Part shown: positions 18,685 to 27,353 of the stretch, one piece after another
How the letters are laid out: each line of letters opens with the position of its first letter
How positions within the stretch are numbered: position 1 is the stretch's first letter
NCBI GenBank assembly: GCA_035624215.1
Contig: DASPRY010000061.1
Span: 1-64,000, forward strand
DNA: 64,000 nt
From: JAFAGX01 sp035624215
GTDB taxonomy: Bacteria > Acidobacteriota > Terriglobia > Terriglobales > Acidobacteriaceae
Direction: 5' to 3'
Program-made: the position numbers and the translations under genes
The notes under the pieces: model-generated
The model's database searches: none
What the model was told of the DNA's origin: nothing
What the model saw: only the letters and a program-made list of their open reading frames with translations

Positions 18685-19805
18685 TATTTGGTTCCAGGCG
18701 GCTTGGGAGGTGCGGGCGGCGGGCCCTGCGCGCCCGGGGTCATGGGTCCGCGCGGCGGCATCTCCGGCCCGAAATATTCGTCATTCAGAGTTGGGGTGGA
18801 GGCTTCCTGAACCGACTTCATCTCCTGTTGCAGGTGCTCGGAACGCAATGTGCCTTTGATTTCGTCCCGTGCCTGATCCAGCGGCAAGGCTTCTTTCGAA
18901 ACCAGCTTGTAAATGAAAAATCCGCTTTGGTCTGCGATAACCTGGGAAACTTCGCCCGGCTTCATATCCATGGCTGACGCCTGACTGGAAGGCAACACGT
19001 TACGCCGCACTTTTCCCATACTCGTGTTGGGAGCGGCCGACTTGATTCCGGCGGCCTGAAAAGCTTCTTCCTCCAGCTTGCCGAAATCCTCGCCAGCAGC
19101 GGCGCGGGTCCGAAGCTTGTCAGCCTCGTTTTTCATCTTTTCTTCGGATTCTTTGGCGCGCTTCTGCTGTTCTTCCGGGCTCACGGCTTTCTTGTCTTCG
19201 CCCGTAGTTTTTTTGTCTTCGGGCGTTGGCAACTGCGGGGTCTTAGGAACATAAATGCGGAGCATCTCTGCCTGTTCGAATTTCTGCAGGTTCGCCTGGT
19301 AGTAATCCGAAATTTCCTTGTCGGTCACCTCCGACGCCTTCTGCTGCAGGTCCTTATTCAAAGCATTGGCCAGGACCTGCATACGCGCCAGTTTCATGCG
19401 CTCCTCGTAGTCAGGTCCTTTGTCGAGGCCCATTTGTTTGGCTCTGATGGACATTGCCAGAATGCTGGCATAGCGATTGGCGAACTGGCGGCGGGCGCGG
19501 GCAGGCAAGTTGGGTTGCACCGCCTCGACCACGTTCTCGAACTCGGCGCGGCTGATTTCAGTCCTGCACTCAAGGGCGGGCGACTTAGTTGCGGAGGGAT
19601 CGCACACCCCCTTAATCGTGATCACGGGCGCATCAAGCGGCACCTTGGATTCTTCCAAGGACTCGGCCGCCGTGCCTGGCGCAGATTGGGTGGCTGCAGC
19701 ATTGTTCTGGCCGGTCTGCGGAGTCGCTGGGGTCGCCTTCGGGTTCGCGGCTTGACCCCAGGCCATAGCCGTCAGCAGCAGACACAGAAACCCATGTCGG
19801 GTCAT
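18684..19805 (-). CDS. SurA/PpiC-type periplasmic peptidyl-prolyl isomerase
   Basis: A secreted chaperone/isomerase of 373 residues. The signal peptide (LCLLLTAMAWGQA) is followed by a Thr/Gln/Ala-rich stretch. Next is a SurA-like N-terminal helical region (about 80-170; ISRAEFENVVEAVQPNL, RMKLARMQVLANALNKDL, VTDKEISDYYQANLQKFEQAE) and a parvulin-like domain (about 175-325; GEDFGKLEEEAF, MKPGEVSQVIADQSGFFIYKLVSKE). A Lys/Glu-rich insert lies inside the parvulin domain at about 200-235. The C-terminus is Pro/Gly-rich. It probably assists outer-membrane protein folding. It is the first gene of a two-gene operon with the epimerase. Confidence 0.85.
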   Translation of the reverse strand: MTRHGFLCLLLTAMAWGQAANPKATPATPQTGQNNAAATQSAPGTAAESLEESKVPLDAPVITIKGVCDPSATKSPALECRTEISRAEFENVVEAVQPNLPARARRQFANRYASILAMSIRAKQMGLDKGPDYEERMKLARMQVLANALNKDLQQKASEVTDKEISDYYQANLQKFEQAEMLRIYVPKTPQLPTPEDKKTTGEDKKAVSPEEQQKRAKESEEKMKNEADKLRTRAAAGEDFGKLEEEAFQAAGIKSAAPNTSMGKVRRNVLPSSQASAMDMKPGEVSQVIADQSGFFIYKLVSKEALPLDQARDEIKGTLRSEHLQQEMKSVQEASTPTLNDEYFGPEMPPRGPMTPGAQGPPPAPPKPPGTK

Positions 19806-20002
19806 ATCAGGGATCTCCCATGGAAATGTAGGAATTTGCAGAATAGCGTACTAGAAATCCTAGCACAAAGCTCGTTCAACCCGGGGCCAGCCAAGACACG
19901 ACTTGATGTTCAACATGCATCTTTTCGTGATCGGAATCGCAGACTTGTACTCACCCATCGCAGTAGAATGCGTCTGCGGGATTCGATTGGCAGGAGGCTA
20001 TC

Positions 20003-20467
20003 ATGGGCAACACACGCAAGCGGCCAACCCAGAAGGCGAAACGAATTGTTAGGCGATCGGCGAGCTCATCCGGCGCGGCTGCCCGGATACGCAAGATCGG
20101 CAACGAGTGGGCGCAGAACTGGAATGCCGGGGATTTGCAGCAAGTGGTTTCACTCTACGCCCCAGACGCCGTCTACCTGCCGCCCCATCATGAAGCGGTC
20201 CATGGACGCGAGGCGATCGGTGAATATTTGCGCGGACCGCGCAATCACGGTGTGAGCGATCTTGCGTTCGAGGTCACCTACATTAAGCAAAGCGGCGACG
20301 TCGCGTGGGACGTGGGAACATACCGCATGTCGGTGCCGCAGAGGGACGGCGCCAAAAGGGAAGACCACGGCAAATACCTTACCGTCTGGAAGCGCGCGGG
20401 CTCCAAGTGGCTGATTACCGCCGATGCCTGGTCGAGTGATCTTCCTGCTGGTCAGCCCATGCCGTAA
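20003..20467 (+). CDS. SnoaL/DUF4440-type NTF2-like protein
   Basis: A 154-residue protein. After a basic, signal-less N-terminus (KRPTQKAKRIVRR) there is one NTF2-like cone fold: EWAQNWNAGDLQQVVSLYAPDAVYLPP, GREAIGEYLR, AWDVGTYRMSV and GKYLTVWKRAGSKWLITADAW. These are the hallmarks of DUF4440/SnoaL-like proteins, which can be small enzymes or ligand binders; no catalytic assignment is possible. The Lys/Arg-rich extension of about 30 residues is unusual for the family. A strong Shine-Dalgarno (AGGAGG) lies 6 bp before the ATG. It stands alone between two minus-strand operons. Confidence 0.8.
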   Translation: MGNTRKRPTQKAKRIVRRSASSSGAAARIRKIGNEWAQNWNAGDLQQVVSLYAPDAVYLPPHHEAVHGREAIGEYLRGPRNHGVSDLAFEVTYIKQSGDVAWDVGTYRMSVPQRDGAKREDHGKYLTVWKRAGSKWLITADAWSSDLPAGQPMP

Positions 20468-20578
20468 CGTTTTGAAAGAGGTATTTGTTGGGTATCGGCA
20501 GGGCAAGATACCCCAATCTCTCCAAGACTTGTCAACCCGAAGAGCGCCGTGGGGAAGAATCTGTTTTTCGAGATGAGA

Positions 20579-21064
20579 TCAGCGTTTGTACCCGATCTTG
20601 CGCAGCAGGTCATGCCGCCAGGTGACGTCCGCCGGTCCCTCCACGCCTTTGGGTGGGCTGCCGTCGATTACCCCGAGCACGCCACCGCCTTGCTCACTCT
20701 GAGCCACGATGACCTCGACCGGATTGGCGGTTGCGCAGAAGATGGAACACACTTCAGGCACATTGCGGATGGCATTCAGCACGTTGATGGGATAGGCATT
20801 CTGTAGCACCAGCACAAAAGTATGTCCGCAGGCCAGGGCTTGCGCATTGCGGATGGCAACGTCCCGCAAGCTTTGATCGTTTCCTTCGGATCGCGTCAAA
20901 CATGCTCCAGAGCTTTCGTTGAAAGCCAAACCGAACCTGGCTTGCGGGACTGTGGCCGCAACGGCTTCATAAAGATCTTCGACAGTCTTAATGAAGTGGG
21001 ACTGGCCGACGATGATGTTGGCATCGGCGGGCAATTCCATCCGGACAGCTTTCATCTCGAGCAT
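20579..21064 (-). CDS. Adenosine-specific kinase family protein
   Basis: A 161-residue protein of the small adenosine-specific kinase family (PF04008), first characterised structurally from archaea. Typical stretches are ANIIVGQSHFIKTVEDLYEA, ARFGLAFNESSGACLTR, ALACGHTFVLVLQNAYPINVLNAI, VCSIFCATANPVEVIVAQ and GVLGVIDGSPPKGVE. Its physiological role in bacteria is not settled. GGAGGT lies 8 bp before the first ATG. It follows malate synthase by only 23 bp on the same strand, so the two are probably co-transcribed, which may tie it to acetate or C2 metabolism. Confidence 0.85.
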   Translation of the reverse strand: MLEMKAVRMELPADANIIVGQSHFIKTVEDLYEAVAATVPQARFGLAFNESSGACLTRSEGNDQSLRDVAIRNAQALACGHTFVLVLQNAYPINVLNAIRNVPEVCSIFCATANPVEVIVAQSEQGGGVLGVIDGSPPKGVEGPADVTWRHDLLRKIGYKR

Positions 21065-21087
21065 GGGCTGTACCTCCGTGGCAGAAG

Positions 21088-22659
21088 TTACACCGGCGAA
21101 TGATGGCCTTGCACGATCATCTGTTCGGCGACGCGGCGAGCTTCGGGCAATGTAGCTGCGGCTTTGCGATCAATTTCTGAAGGCAGATCGTGCTGAATCC
21201 TGGCTAACTCTTCATCGAACACGCGTGTTACCAGCTCAGGTGTATGTTCCACTGGCTTGCCGTTGTCGCCAGGCACGCGGACCTTGTGGCGGACACGGTG
21301 AGCAATCATCAGGCGATAAATGCGGTCGGTGGCCAAATCCTCCATGTATCCGTCGAGCAGGCTTGCACCTTTTCCGTTGAGCACGCCGTTGCGATAGCGA
21401 ATGACGGTTCGCGCCGCGGCGCGGGTACCCGCCAGCGTAGTTTTTCCAACCTCTTTGGGCACGGGACGAAGATCAGGATGCGCGCTGGCCAGCTTCGGCC
21501 GCTTCGAAATCTGATTGGGGAATGGGAACTGTGCCACGGCGATTTCGTTTTGGTCGGGATGGCCGGTCCAGGCGCCATCCATCAGGCAATCGGCCTCATT
21601 TTTCTTATCTTCTTCTAAAACTCGCAAGGCTCGGGCGTTGAGTTCCGCATCAACCCGGCTGGGATAAAGCGCCGTCATGCCGCCGATAGCGTGCGCTTCG
21701 TGTTTATGGCAGATTTCCGGCATGAGAAGACGGAAATTTTGAAAGAACGCGACGTTGTGAGGAATGGTATTGCGGTCGGGCAGAATCCAGTTCGGGTCTT
21801 CGAACATAAAATCGATGAGCGACGCCATGTAATCCCATCGTCCCAGGTTCAGGCCGAGACAATGCTCGCGGAGGTTGAAGAGAAATTCTTCCATCTGATA
21901 GGCGAGGGGATGCGCTTCCACCAGAGCCATGCACTTTATGTAGTTTTTCGGCAGGCCCTTGGTTTTGGCCAGCGCCTGAAACAGATCGCGCCACCAGAAC
22001 GCTTCTTCAGCAGATTCGCTCTTGGGAATGTAAACGGAAAAATTATGCGGCAGCCAGGCAGGATCGATTTGGCACCAGAGCAGGGCAATGTCGAAGAGCG
22101 ACGCGGAGATGGTTTCATTCTTGAGGACGCCGCCTTGTGACAGATGCAATCCACGCGGCCGCACCCAGGTGACGGTTTTGGAACGCTCGACAGCTATTTG
22201 CTTCTTGCGTTTCTGGTCGTAATAGCTCAGCTCGTATTTGTAGGCGGCGATGGTGTTTCTGACGGCTAGCATGATGTTCTGCCACGTATTCGCGGTGGAG
22301 TCTTCGAGATCGACCATCACCGCTGGCGATCCAGAGTTCAGAAGCTTGACCGTTAACTCAGCGTCGTCGGCCGGGCCAGTCATCTGATTGCGCTGGTCGG
22401 CGCACCAATCCGGCACCTCGATCCTCCAGTTGGTGGTGGTCGCTTCCGAAGGCGGAAGGTAATTGGGAGGCTGGCCGTGATGAGAGGCCTGCAAAACTTG
22501 GGCGCGCTTTGCCACCAGCTTCTGCTGCCGGGGGGTGAATTGTTTGTGCAGCGGCAATAGCAGGTCGAGAAATCCCTTGGGGAGATCCTTTTCGGGGTTC
22601 AAACCAGCCGGCGCGTAGTTCATGCGCTGGCGAACCGTCTCTTCCACTTGCAAAGCCAT
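21088..22659 (-). CDS. aceB: Malate synthase A
   Basis: Condenses glyoxylate with acetyl-CoA to malate in the glyoxylate bypass. The 523-residue length fits the A-type enzyme. Visible family motifs are VMVDLEDSTANTWQN, TWVRPRGLHLSQGG, IKCMALVEAHPLAYQMEEFLF, LGLNLGRWDYMASLI and the late DGAWTGHPDQ segment. The catalytic base Asp would be in the final third (LLDGYMEDLATDR). No isocitrate lyase gene is in the window, so the partner must lie elsewhere or glyoxylate must come from another source. An AAGGAGA ribosome site precedes the ATG. An adenosine-specific kinase follows in the same operon. Confidence 0.93.
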   Translation of the reverse strand: MALQVEETVRQRMNYAPAGLNPEKDLPKGFLDLLLPLHKQFTPRQQKLVAKRAQVLQASHHGQPPNYLPPSEATTTNWRIEVPDWCADQRNQMTGPADDAELTVKLLNSGSPAVMVDLEDSTANTWQNIMLAVRNTIAAYKYELSYYDQKRKKQIAVERSKTVTWVRPRGLHLSQGGVLKNETISASLFDIALLWCQIDPAWLPHNFSVYIPKSESAEEAFWWRDLFQALAKTKGLPKNYIKCMALVEAHPLAYQMEEFLFNLREHCLGLNLGRWDYMASLIDFMFEDPNWILPDRNTIPHNVAFFQNFRLLMPEICHKHEAHAIGGMTALYPSRVDAELNARALRVLEEDKKNEADCLMDGAWTGHPDQNEIAVAQFPFPNQISKRPKLASAHPDLRPVPKEVGKTTLAGTRAAARTVIRYRNGVLNGKGASLLDGYMEDLATDRIYRLMIAHRVRHKVRVPGDNGKPVEHTPELVTRVFDEELARIQHDLPSEIDRKAAATLPEARRVAEQMIVQGHHSPV

Positions 22660-22758
22660 GACAGTCTCCTTGGAGGACGCGGAGCAAACCGCTATTCAGT
22701 GTGTCGCGTTTTGAATGCGAATTCAAGCCACGCTGTCACAAGACCATGGTTGACTGCG

Positions 22759-22926
22759 AGCATTCAGCACTCAGCACTCGGCCTTCAGCGATAAACTCGC
22801 CGAGGTGCCCCATCCGCTTACGCGATTCTTGCGAAAGGGTCACAGATTAGACTTCAGCCCAGCACTTCGCAAGCTTCACAGAGCCTCTGGCTGGCTGAAT
22901 GCTGAGTGCTGAATGCTGAGTTCTGA
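22759..22926. repeat. Inverted pair of CTGAATGCTGAGTG-type repeats
   Basis: The block 22893-22926 repeats a GCTGAATGCTGAGT-like unit in tandem. Its reverse complement occurs at 22759-22784 (CATTCAGCACTCAGCACTC). The two flank about 110 bp of noncoding DNA that includes GGTGCCCCATCC and GCGAAAGGGT, so the whole gap between aceB and the outer-membrane gene could fold back on itself. It holds no gene. Confidence 0.5.
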
Positions 22927-22930
22927 TGGC

Positions 22931-23671
22931 TTAGAAGCGGCACATCGCGGTGAATTGCAAGAAAGTAGCCGCGTAGCGCTCATTGGTGCCAGGGTTTCCT
23001 GGCGTTGATGTCTGATGGAATTCATAGATAGCCAGCGTTTGTCGATAGAAAAAGTGGCTACGCGAGGCTGGCGAGGGCATCCACAAGCTGATCTCCGGGC
23101 CTTGCACGGCATTCTGGTGATCGGTCCCGGGCAACACATAGAGAATCTGCCCACGCAGTGAGAAATTGTCGCGAAACAGATCTTTGCCGCCGCCAAACGA
23201 CGGCCGCCACGCCTGCTTGTCCTAGGCGATGGTACTCAGTTTGCTCCATTGTGCTCCCCCGCCAAGGAACCAGCCTTGGGAGGTGCGAAAGAATGCGCGG
23301 CCCTTCAGATCAACCTCGTTTCCCGTGCCCGAATCTTGTTTATGGGCGTTTTGAAAAGAGCTTTCGGCCAAGGCAATGAAATGTGTCGAATCAACGTTGA
23401 GGCCCCCGCCGACGGTTTCAGCCGCAGGGGAATAACTAGCGCCATTGCTCAGCGCAAGGCCTCCGTAGACGTAGGGCCGTGGCCAGAATGAATAGCTCAA
23501 AGGCCGGTCTTGTCCTGCGGTAGCGAGGAGGGTTGCAGTCGGTGTTGACAATGCATCAGAGTCTTTCACTGCGGGATCGGCCGGAACGGCCGTAACCGCG
23601 GGAAACTGCTGGGCGCCGCAGCAGGGCACTATGAGAATCGCAGCAAGGTAAACTCGAAGGATAATTCTCAT
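22931..23671 (-). pseudogene. Secreted outer-membrane beta-barrel protein, interrupted by in-frame TAG
   Basis: The start is ATG 23671, preceded by AGGTGA and followed by a signal peptide (YLAAILIVPCCGAQQ). The reading frame shows alternating aromatic/hydrophobic strands (SYSFWPRPYVYGGLALSNG, HFIALAESSFQNA, GRAFFRTSQGWFLGGGAQW). Amber codon 150 (23222-23224) stops it, but the same frame then continues for 96 codons (AWRPSFGGGKDLFRDNFSLR, FFYRQTLAIYEFHQ, AATFLQFTAMCRF) to a TAA at 22931. The final Phe is what outer-membrane barrels end in, so the true protein is about 246 residues. I do not recognise the family. It is the second such amber interruption in the window. Confidence 0.65.
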
Positions 23672-24174
23672 GAACTTCACCTGGAACTGCCATAAATTCT
23701 TATTTAGTATGTCGGCAGTTCTCGAAACCACTTCAACGATTGTTCCTGCCAGACTACGTATCTTTGGCGGGCCGTGCTCAACAGTCCTCGAACACGGGGG
23801 AGAATGCGAACTTCGGACGGTTCACTTGCTGGGGGCGAGATTACTGCTGCACCAAAAGTGCTGCGGTGATCGCAATCATCGGGCCATAGTGCGCACGTCT
23901 CGGTCACGAATCGTTACTCTCCATTGGCCGGGTTTTGTCATTAGCTGTTACACATTTGCGAGCCGCCCGACGCTTCGCGGCTGGTTTTCTGCCCCGAAAA
24001 CCGAAGTAACACCGCTGGGTGTAACGGGGGTTTTCAGGAACAAGGAGGGGGTATTTGCTGCCAAAAGACTCTCCTGGCGGGCTCACGGTTTGTGACGTAA
24101 ATCACAGCCAGCTCTCGTTGCTGAAATTAGACTGCATCGAGAGGGTGTAGGTTTGCACGGCCCCAGGGGGGCGG
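23672..24174. other. Intergenic region between the outer-membrane gene and the HTH gene
   Basis: About 500 bp without a convincing gene; short frames on both strands lack ribosome sites and family resemblance. It contains a near-palindrome GTAACACC/GGTGTAAC (about 24009-24028, one mismatch) and a CRP-type site at 24091. It probably holds divergent promoters and operators. Confidence 0.5.
24091..24106. promoter_or_regulatory. CRP/FNR-type operator
   Basis: TGTGACGTAAATCACA is a perfect TGTGA-N6-TCACA palindrome, the consensus for CRP-family regulators. It lies 68 bp before the start of the small HTH gene at 24175, a spacing suited to activation. Confidence 0.6.
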
Positions 24175-24393
24175 ATGGTGGCGATCAAATCCAAAAAAAA
24201 CAAGAGCAAGCTGGGTGAAGAGCATCTTCTTCGAATTCACAAACTGCACCTCGGGCTTTACGCGCGCGTAGCCGACGACCTGGGTGTCAGCCCGTCTTAT
24301 GTGAGCCTAGTGGCTAACGGGATGCGGCACTCGGACCGAATTCGACGGGTTCTGGCGCAGCACATTGCAAGAATTCATAATGGCATGAGATAG
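24175..24393 (+). CDS. Small XRE-like helix-turn-helix protein
   Basis: A 72-residue protein made of a Lys/Ser-rich N-terminus (KSKKNKSK) and one helix-turn-helix: HLGLYARVADDLGVSPSYVSLVANGMRHSDRI, with the recognition helix near PSYVSLVANG. Such small XRE/lambda-repressor-like proteins are common in Acidobacteria. It has no sensing domain, so it may act as a simple DNA-binding switch. A CRP-type operator lies upstream and a G-rich ribosome site (CAGGGGGG) just precedes the ATG. The amine permease gene begins 77 bp downstream, so the protein may regulate it, but nothing proves this. Confidence 0.7.
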   Translation: MVAIKSKKNKSKLGEEHLLRIHKLHLGLYARVADDLGVSPSYVSLVANGMRHSDRIRRVLAQHIARIHNGMR

Positions 24394-24470
24394 CTCGCGC
24401 CGGCAGCATCCCAGAATCTTCATTTGCAGGGCAGGCTTGTTTCCTTTACAACTGATGCGGTCTCGTTCCG

Positions 24471-25820
24471 ATGGCCGCTCCCACCCGATTGCGTTCGGCG
24501 GGAAACACGCAAGTCCGCAAAGCCGGACTGCTTGCCTTCGTGTTCGTCATGTATTCCTACACGACCGCGGGCCCGTTCGGATTAGAAGATCAGGTCACCA
24601 ACAGCGGTCCAGGGTTGACGCTGCTTTATCACCTGATCCTGCCTTTCTTCTGGTGTATCCCGGTTTCGCTAGTTGCGGCGGAGCTGACCACCACCCTCCC
24701 AGTTGAGGGCGGCTTTTATCGCTGGGTGCGTGCCGGCTACGGAGATTTCTGGGGTTTCCTTGCCGGCTGGTGGAACTGGAGTGCGTCGTTCATCCTGGGC
24801 AGCGCGTATTCTGTTCTTTTCAGCAACTACCTGAGCTTCTTTTTTCCGCAAATTGTCGGCTGGAAACACTACGCGGTTTCAGTGGCGCTGATCGCAGTCA
24901 TTGCATACGTCAACGTGCGCGGCATTCAAATGGCGGGTGTGGTTGCGACGGTGCTGGAGATTTCGGTTCTCCTGCCGGTCGCCGTGTTGTGCGGGATCGC
25001 TGCGACCAAGTGGCGCTACAATCCCTTCTCGCCGTGGATTCCGCCTAATGTGCCCTTGTTCCAGGTTTTTGGCATTGGGCTAGCTCTGGGGCTGTGGCTG
25101 TACTCGGGATATGAACAGCTCTCGACCGTCGCCGAAGAAGTGGACAATCCGCAGCGTAGTTACCCGATTGCGCTGGCGCTGGTGGTGCCGCTGTCGGTTG
25201 CCACGTATTTCTTTCCCACCATGTTATCGCTGGCGGCTCTGGGCAACTGGCAGGAGTGGCACACTCGCTATTTTTCGGATGCTGCACAGCTGATCGGCGG
25301 CGGTTGGCTGGCTTTCTGGATGACTTTGGCTGCCACGGTCATGAATGCTTCCATCCTTAACGCCACGGTTCTCACCAGCACGCGCATGCCCTTTGCCATG
25401 GCCGAAGATGGCTACCTGCCCCCGGTGCTTAGCGCCAAACACCCGCGCTTCGGCACGCCATGGATTGCAATTGTTCTGTCGTGCGTGGTGTACGGGTCGC
25501 TTGCCTTTCACACTCTAACTCAGCTCATTACCGTTTACATGTGGCTGCGGATTGCAACGACGGTAATGACCGTGCTTTCGGCGTGGCGGCTGCGACAGGC
25601 TTTACCTGACTTGCCCCGCCCATTTCGTATTCCCTGGGGACGGGCGGGTTTGTTCTATGTAGTTGGAGCTCCGTTGTTGATGGCGGGTGTCGCTCTGCTC
25701 GGGAGTGATCGCTTTGCATTGCACTGGGGCCCAGTGGCGATCCTGCTGGGTCCGGTTGCGTACTTGGTCATGCGGAGGATGCGGACGCGGTACGAGAAGA
25801 AGCTTGAGGCTCTTTTGTAA
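24471..25820 (+). CDS. APC-family amino acid/polyamine permease
   Basis: A 449-residue inner-membrane transporter with about twelve hydrophobic segments. The first carries the APC signature FVMYSYTTAGPFGLEDQV. GGFYRWVRAGYGDFWGFLAGWWNWSA follows and is typical of the amino acid-polyamine-organocation superfamily. The middle part GLWLYSGYEQLSTVAEEVDNPQRSYP is the conserved TM6-TM7 region. It probably imports an amine or amino acid by proton symport. It converges on an FAD-dependent amine oxidase of the PuuB type, which suggests polyamine uptake and oxidation, though the two are not in one operon. Confidence 0.88.
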   Translation: MAAPTRLRSAGNTQVRKAGLLAFVFVMYSYTTAGPFGLEDQVTNSGPGLTLLYHLILPFFWCIPVSLVAAELTTTLPVEGGFYRWVRAGYGDFWGFLAGWWNWSASFILGSAYSVLFSNYLSFFFPQIVGWKHYAVSVALIAVIAYVNVRGIQMAGVVATVLEISVLLPVAVLCGIAATKWRYNPFSPWIPPNVPLFQVFGIGLALGLWLYSGYEQLSTVAEEVDNPQRSYPIALALVVPLSVATYFFPTMLSLAALGNWQEWHTRYFSDAAQLIGGGWLAFWMTLAATVMNASILNATVLTSTRMPFAMAEDGYLPPVLSAKHPRFGTPWIAIVLSCVVYGSLAFHTLTQLITVYMWLRIATTVMTVLSAWRLRQALPDLPRPFRIPWGRAGLFYVVGAPLLMAGVALLGSDRFALHWGPVAILLGPVAYLVMRRMRTRYEKKLEALL

Positions 25821-25918
25821 TTCCATTTTCGATGACACTTGTTCCCGATTGTGATCCGCCGCACTGTATCCCCTACCCAAAGTAAGTAGCCTTATGATTC
25901 CGAACGCGCTTCAGCGCT

Positions 25919-25978
25919 GAGGAATCTGCTGTTCCGGTTAAAAACAGATTCCTCGTCGCTGCGCTCTCGGAATGACAA
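25919..25978. repeat. Dispersed repeat with 10-bp perfect hairpin
   Basis: GAGGAATCTG (25919-25928) and CAGATTCCTC (25945-25954) form a perfect 10-bp stem. They are followed by GTCGCTGCGCTCTCGGAATGACAA. Versions of this right half occur at 45041-45100, 13698-13707 and 29453-29467. It lies between convergent genes and could also end transcription from both sides. Confidence 0.55.
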
Positions 25979-26003
25979 GAGTTGCTGAAAAAGGATTGCC
26001 TCT

Positions 26004-27299
26004 TCAGCTGACCCAATCCAGGAACCGATAATACGCTCCTGCCAACGGAAGCGCCCAGGTGTGACCGCTGCGCAAGCCGATGGGCGGATTGGGAAAGGGA
26101 ATGTCATCGAAAGGACTATCGTTCGCTTCACCACAAATGATGCCCGCCAGTCTGGTTCCCAAATAGGTTCCGATGGCGACACCATGTCCCGCATATCCAA
26201 CCGAATAGTGCATGCCGTCGCTGCGTCCGGTGTGGGGCATGATGTCGAAGGCGAAATCAAGCGTGCCGCCCCAAACAAACTCCACCTTCTCATTCCGCAA
26301 CTGCGGATACACGCTGATCATCCCTTGCCGCAGGATTTCGGCGCTGCGGCGGACGGTGTTCTCAGTTTCGGGGAAGAATGCGGCGCGGCCGCCGAACAGC
26401 ATGCGACGATCGGGGGTGAGCCGGTAGTAAAAAAGGAAGTGCTTGGAGTCGTAGATCATGCGGTTTTTCGGGCTCAACTCCCGGGCTAAATCCTCAGCGA
26501 GCACTTGCGTGGCGATGATGTAGGAGCCAATGGGAATAATCTTCTTGCGCAAGGCGGCAGTAGCACTGCCGGTGTAGGCGCCGCTCGCCAATAGAACCTC
26601 TCGTGCCAACAAGTTGCCCTTCGCAGTTCGAACCATGAACTTCGGCTTCCCGTCGCTGCTTTCGCGCTGAACGGCTTGGACCGGGGTGTGATCAAACAAG
26701 GCGGCTCCTGCTCGTTTGGCGGCTGCGGCCAGTCCCGCGACATAGCGCGCCGGGTTCAGGCCTGCGCTGAGTTCATCGACCAGACCGCCGTAATAGATGT
26801 CAGAGCCAATCTCATTTCTAAGGTCAGATTTCGTCACGACGCGCAGGTTGTGATTGAATTCTTTTGCAATTAGTGCTGCGGATTCGGCGTAACCATCAAA
26901 ATGTGCCTGCTTGCAGGCAACCTCCAGATGTCCGCAGCGCGAGAAATCGCAATCAACCTGCTCGTCGCGCACAATCTGCTCTACACAATCGATCGACGCC
27001 AGAGAAGCCGCGTACATGCGCCGCACTTTCTCGCGTCCATAGCGCGCGATCAGGGTTGGCACTGGCAATTTCATTCCGGTTAGCACCATGCCACCGTTGC
27101 GGGAGCTTGCTCCCCAGCCGAGCGTGTGGGCTTCCAACACAGCCACGCTGATACCCCGCTTTGCCAACGCTCGTGCTGCTGATAGGCCAGTCACACCGCT
27201 GCCAATGACTGCCGCGTCGACCGTCTCCGGCAGCGGGCAAGTTTCACCGGCAGGAATACTGACCGTTTCCAGCCAATAATTTTTTTCTTTGATCGCCAT
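26004..27299 (-). CDS. FAD-dependent amine oxidase (PuuB/DAO-like)
   Basis: A D-amino-acid-oxidase-fold flavoenzyme of 431 residues from ATG 27299; the frame opens 12 codons earlier, but MAIKEKNYWLETVSIP is the typical start. The Rossmann motif is VIGSGVTGLSAARAL, followed by LEAHTLGWGASSRNGGM, whose Cys/His-free form fits gamma-glutamylputrescine oxidase-like proteins. The substrate half has FVWGGTLDFAFDIMPHTGR and the FAD-closing GYAGHGVAIGTYLG. It would oxidise a secondary or primary amine to an aldehyde, releasing H2O2. It faces the permease gene convergently. Confidence 0.85.
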   Translation of the reverse strand: MAIKEKNYWLETVSIPAGETCPLPETVDAAVIGSGVTGLSAARALAKRGISVAVLEAHTLGWGASSRNGGMVLTGMKLPVPTLIARYGREKVRRMYAASLASIDCVEQIVRDEQVDCDFSRCGHLEVACKQAHFDGYAESAALIAKEFNHNLRVVTKSDLRNEIGSDIYYGGLVDELSAGLNPARYVAGLAAAAKRAGAALFDHTPVQAVQRESSDGKPKFMVRTAKGNLLAREVLLASGAYTGSATAALRKKIIPIGSYIIATQVLAEDLARELSPKNRMIYDSKHFLFYYRLTPDRRMLFGGRAAFFPETENTVRRSAEILRQGMISVYPQLRNEKVEFVWGGTLDFAFDIMPHTGRSDGMHYSVGYAGHGVAIGTYLGTRLAGIICGEANDSPFDDIPFPNPPIGLRSGHTWALPLAGAYYRFLDWVS

Positions 27300-27353
27300 G
27301 AATTCGGCAGAAAAAACCGATAATCTTAGCATCAAGGATAATTCCGCTGAGCC

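Noticed and set aside
19434..20255. A 273-codon plus-strand frame across the PpiC gene start and the NTF2-like gene
   Set aside because: It runs antisense to a well-supported gene and through another in a different frame, with no family resemblance.
13733..23671. TAG recoded as pyrrolysine to explain both amber-split genes
   Set aside because: Several intact genes here end at TAG, no pyl genes are seen, and pyrrolysine is not known in such families.
23670..24095. A 141-codon plus-strand frame in the gap before the HTH gene
   Set aside because: It has no ribosome site, its composition is not coding-like and it overlaps the start of the outer-membrane gene.
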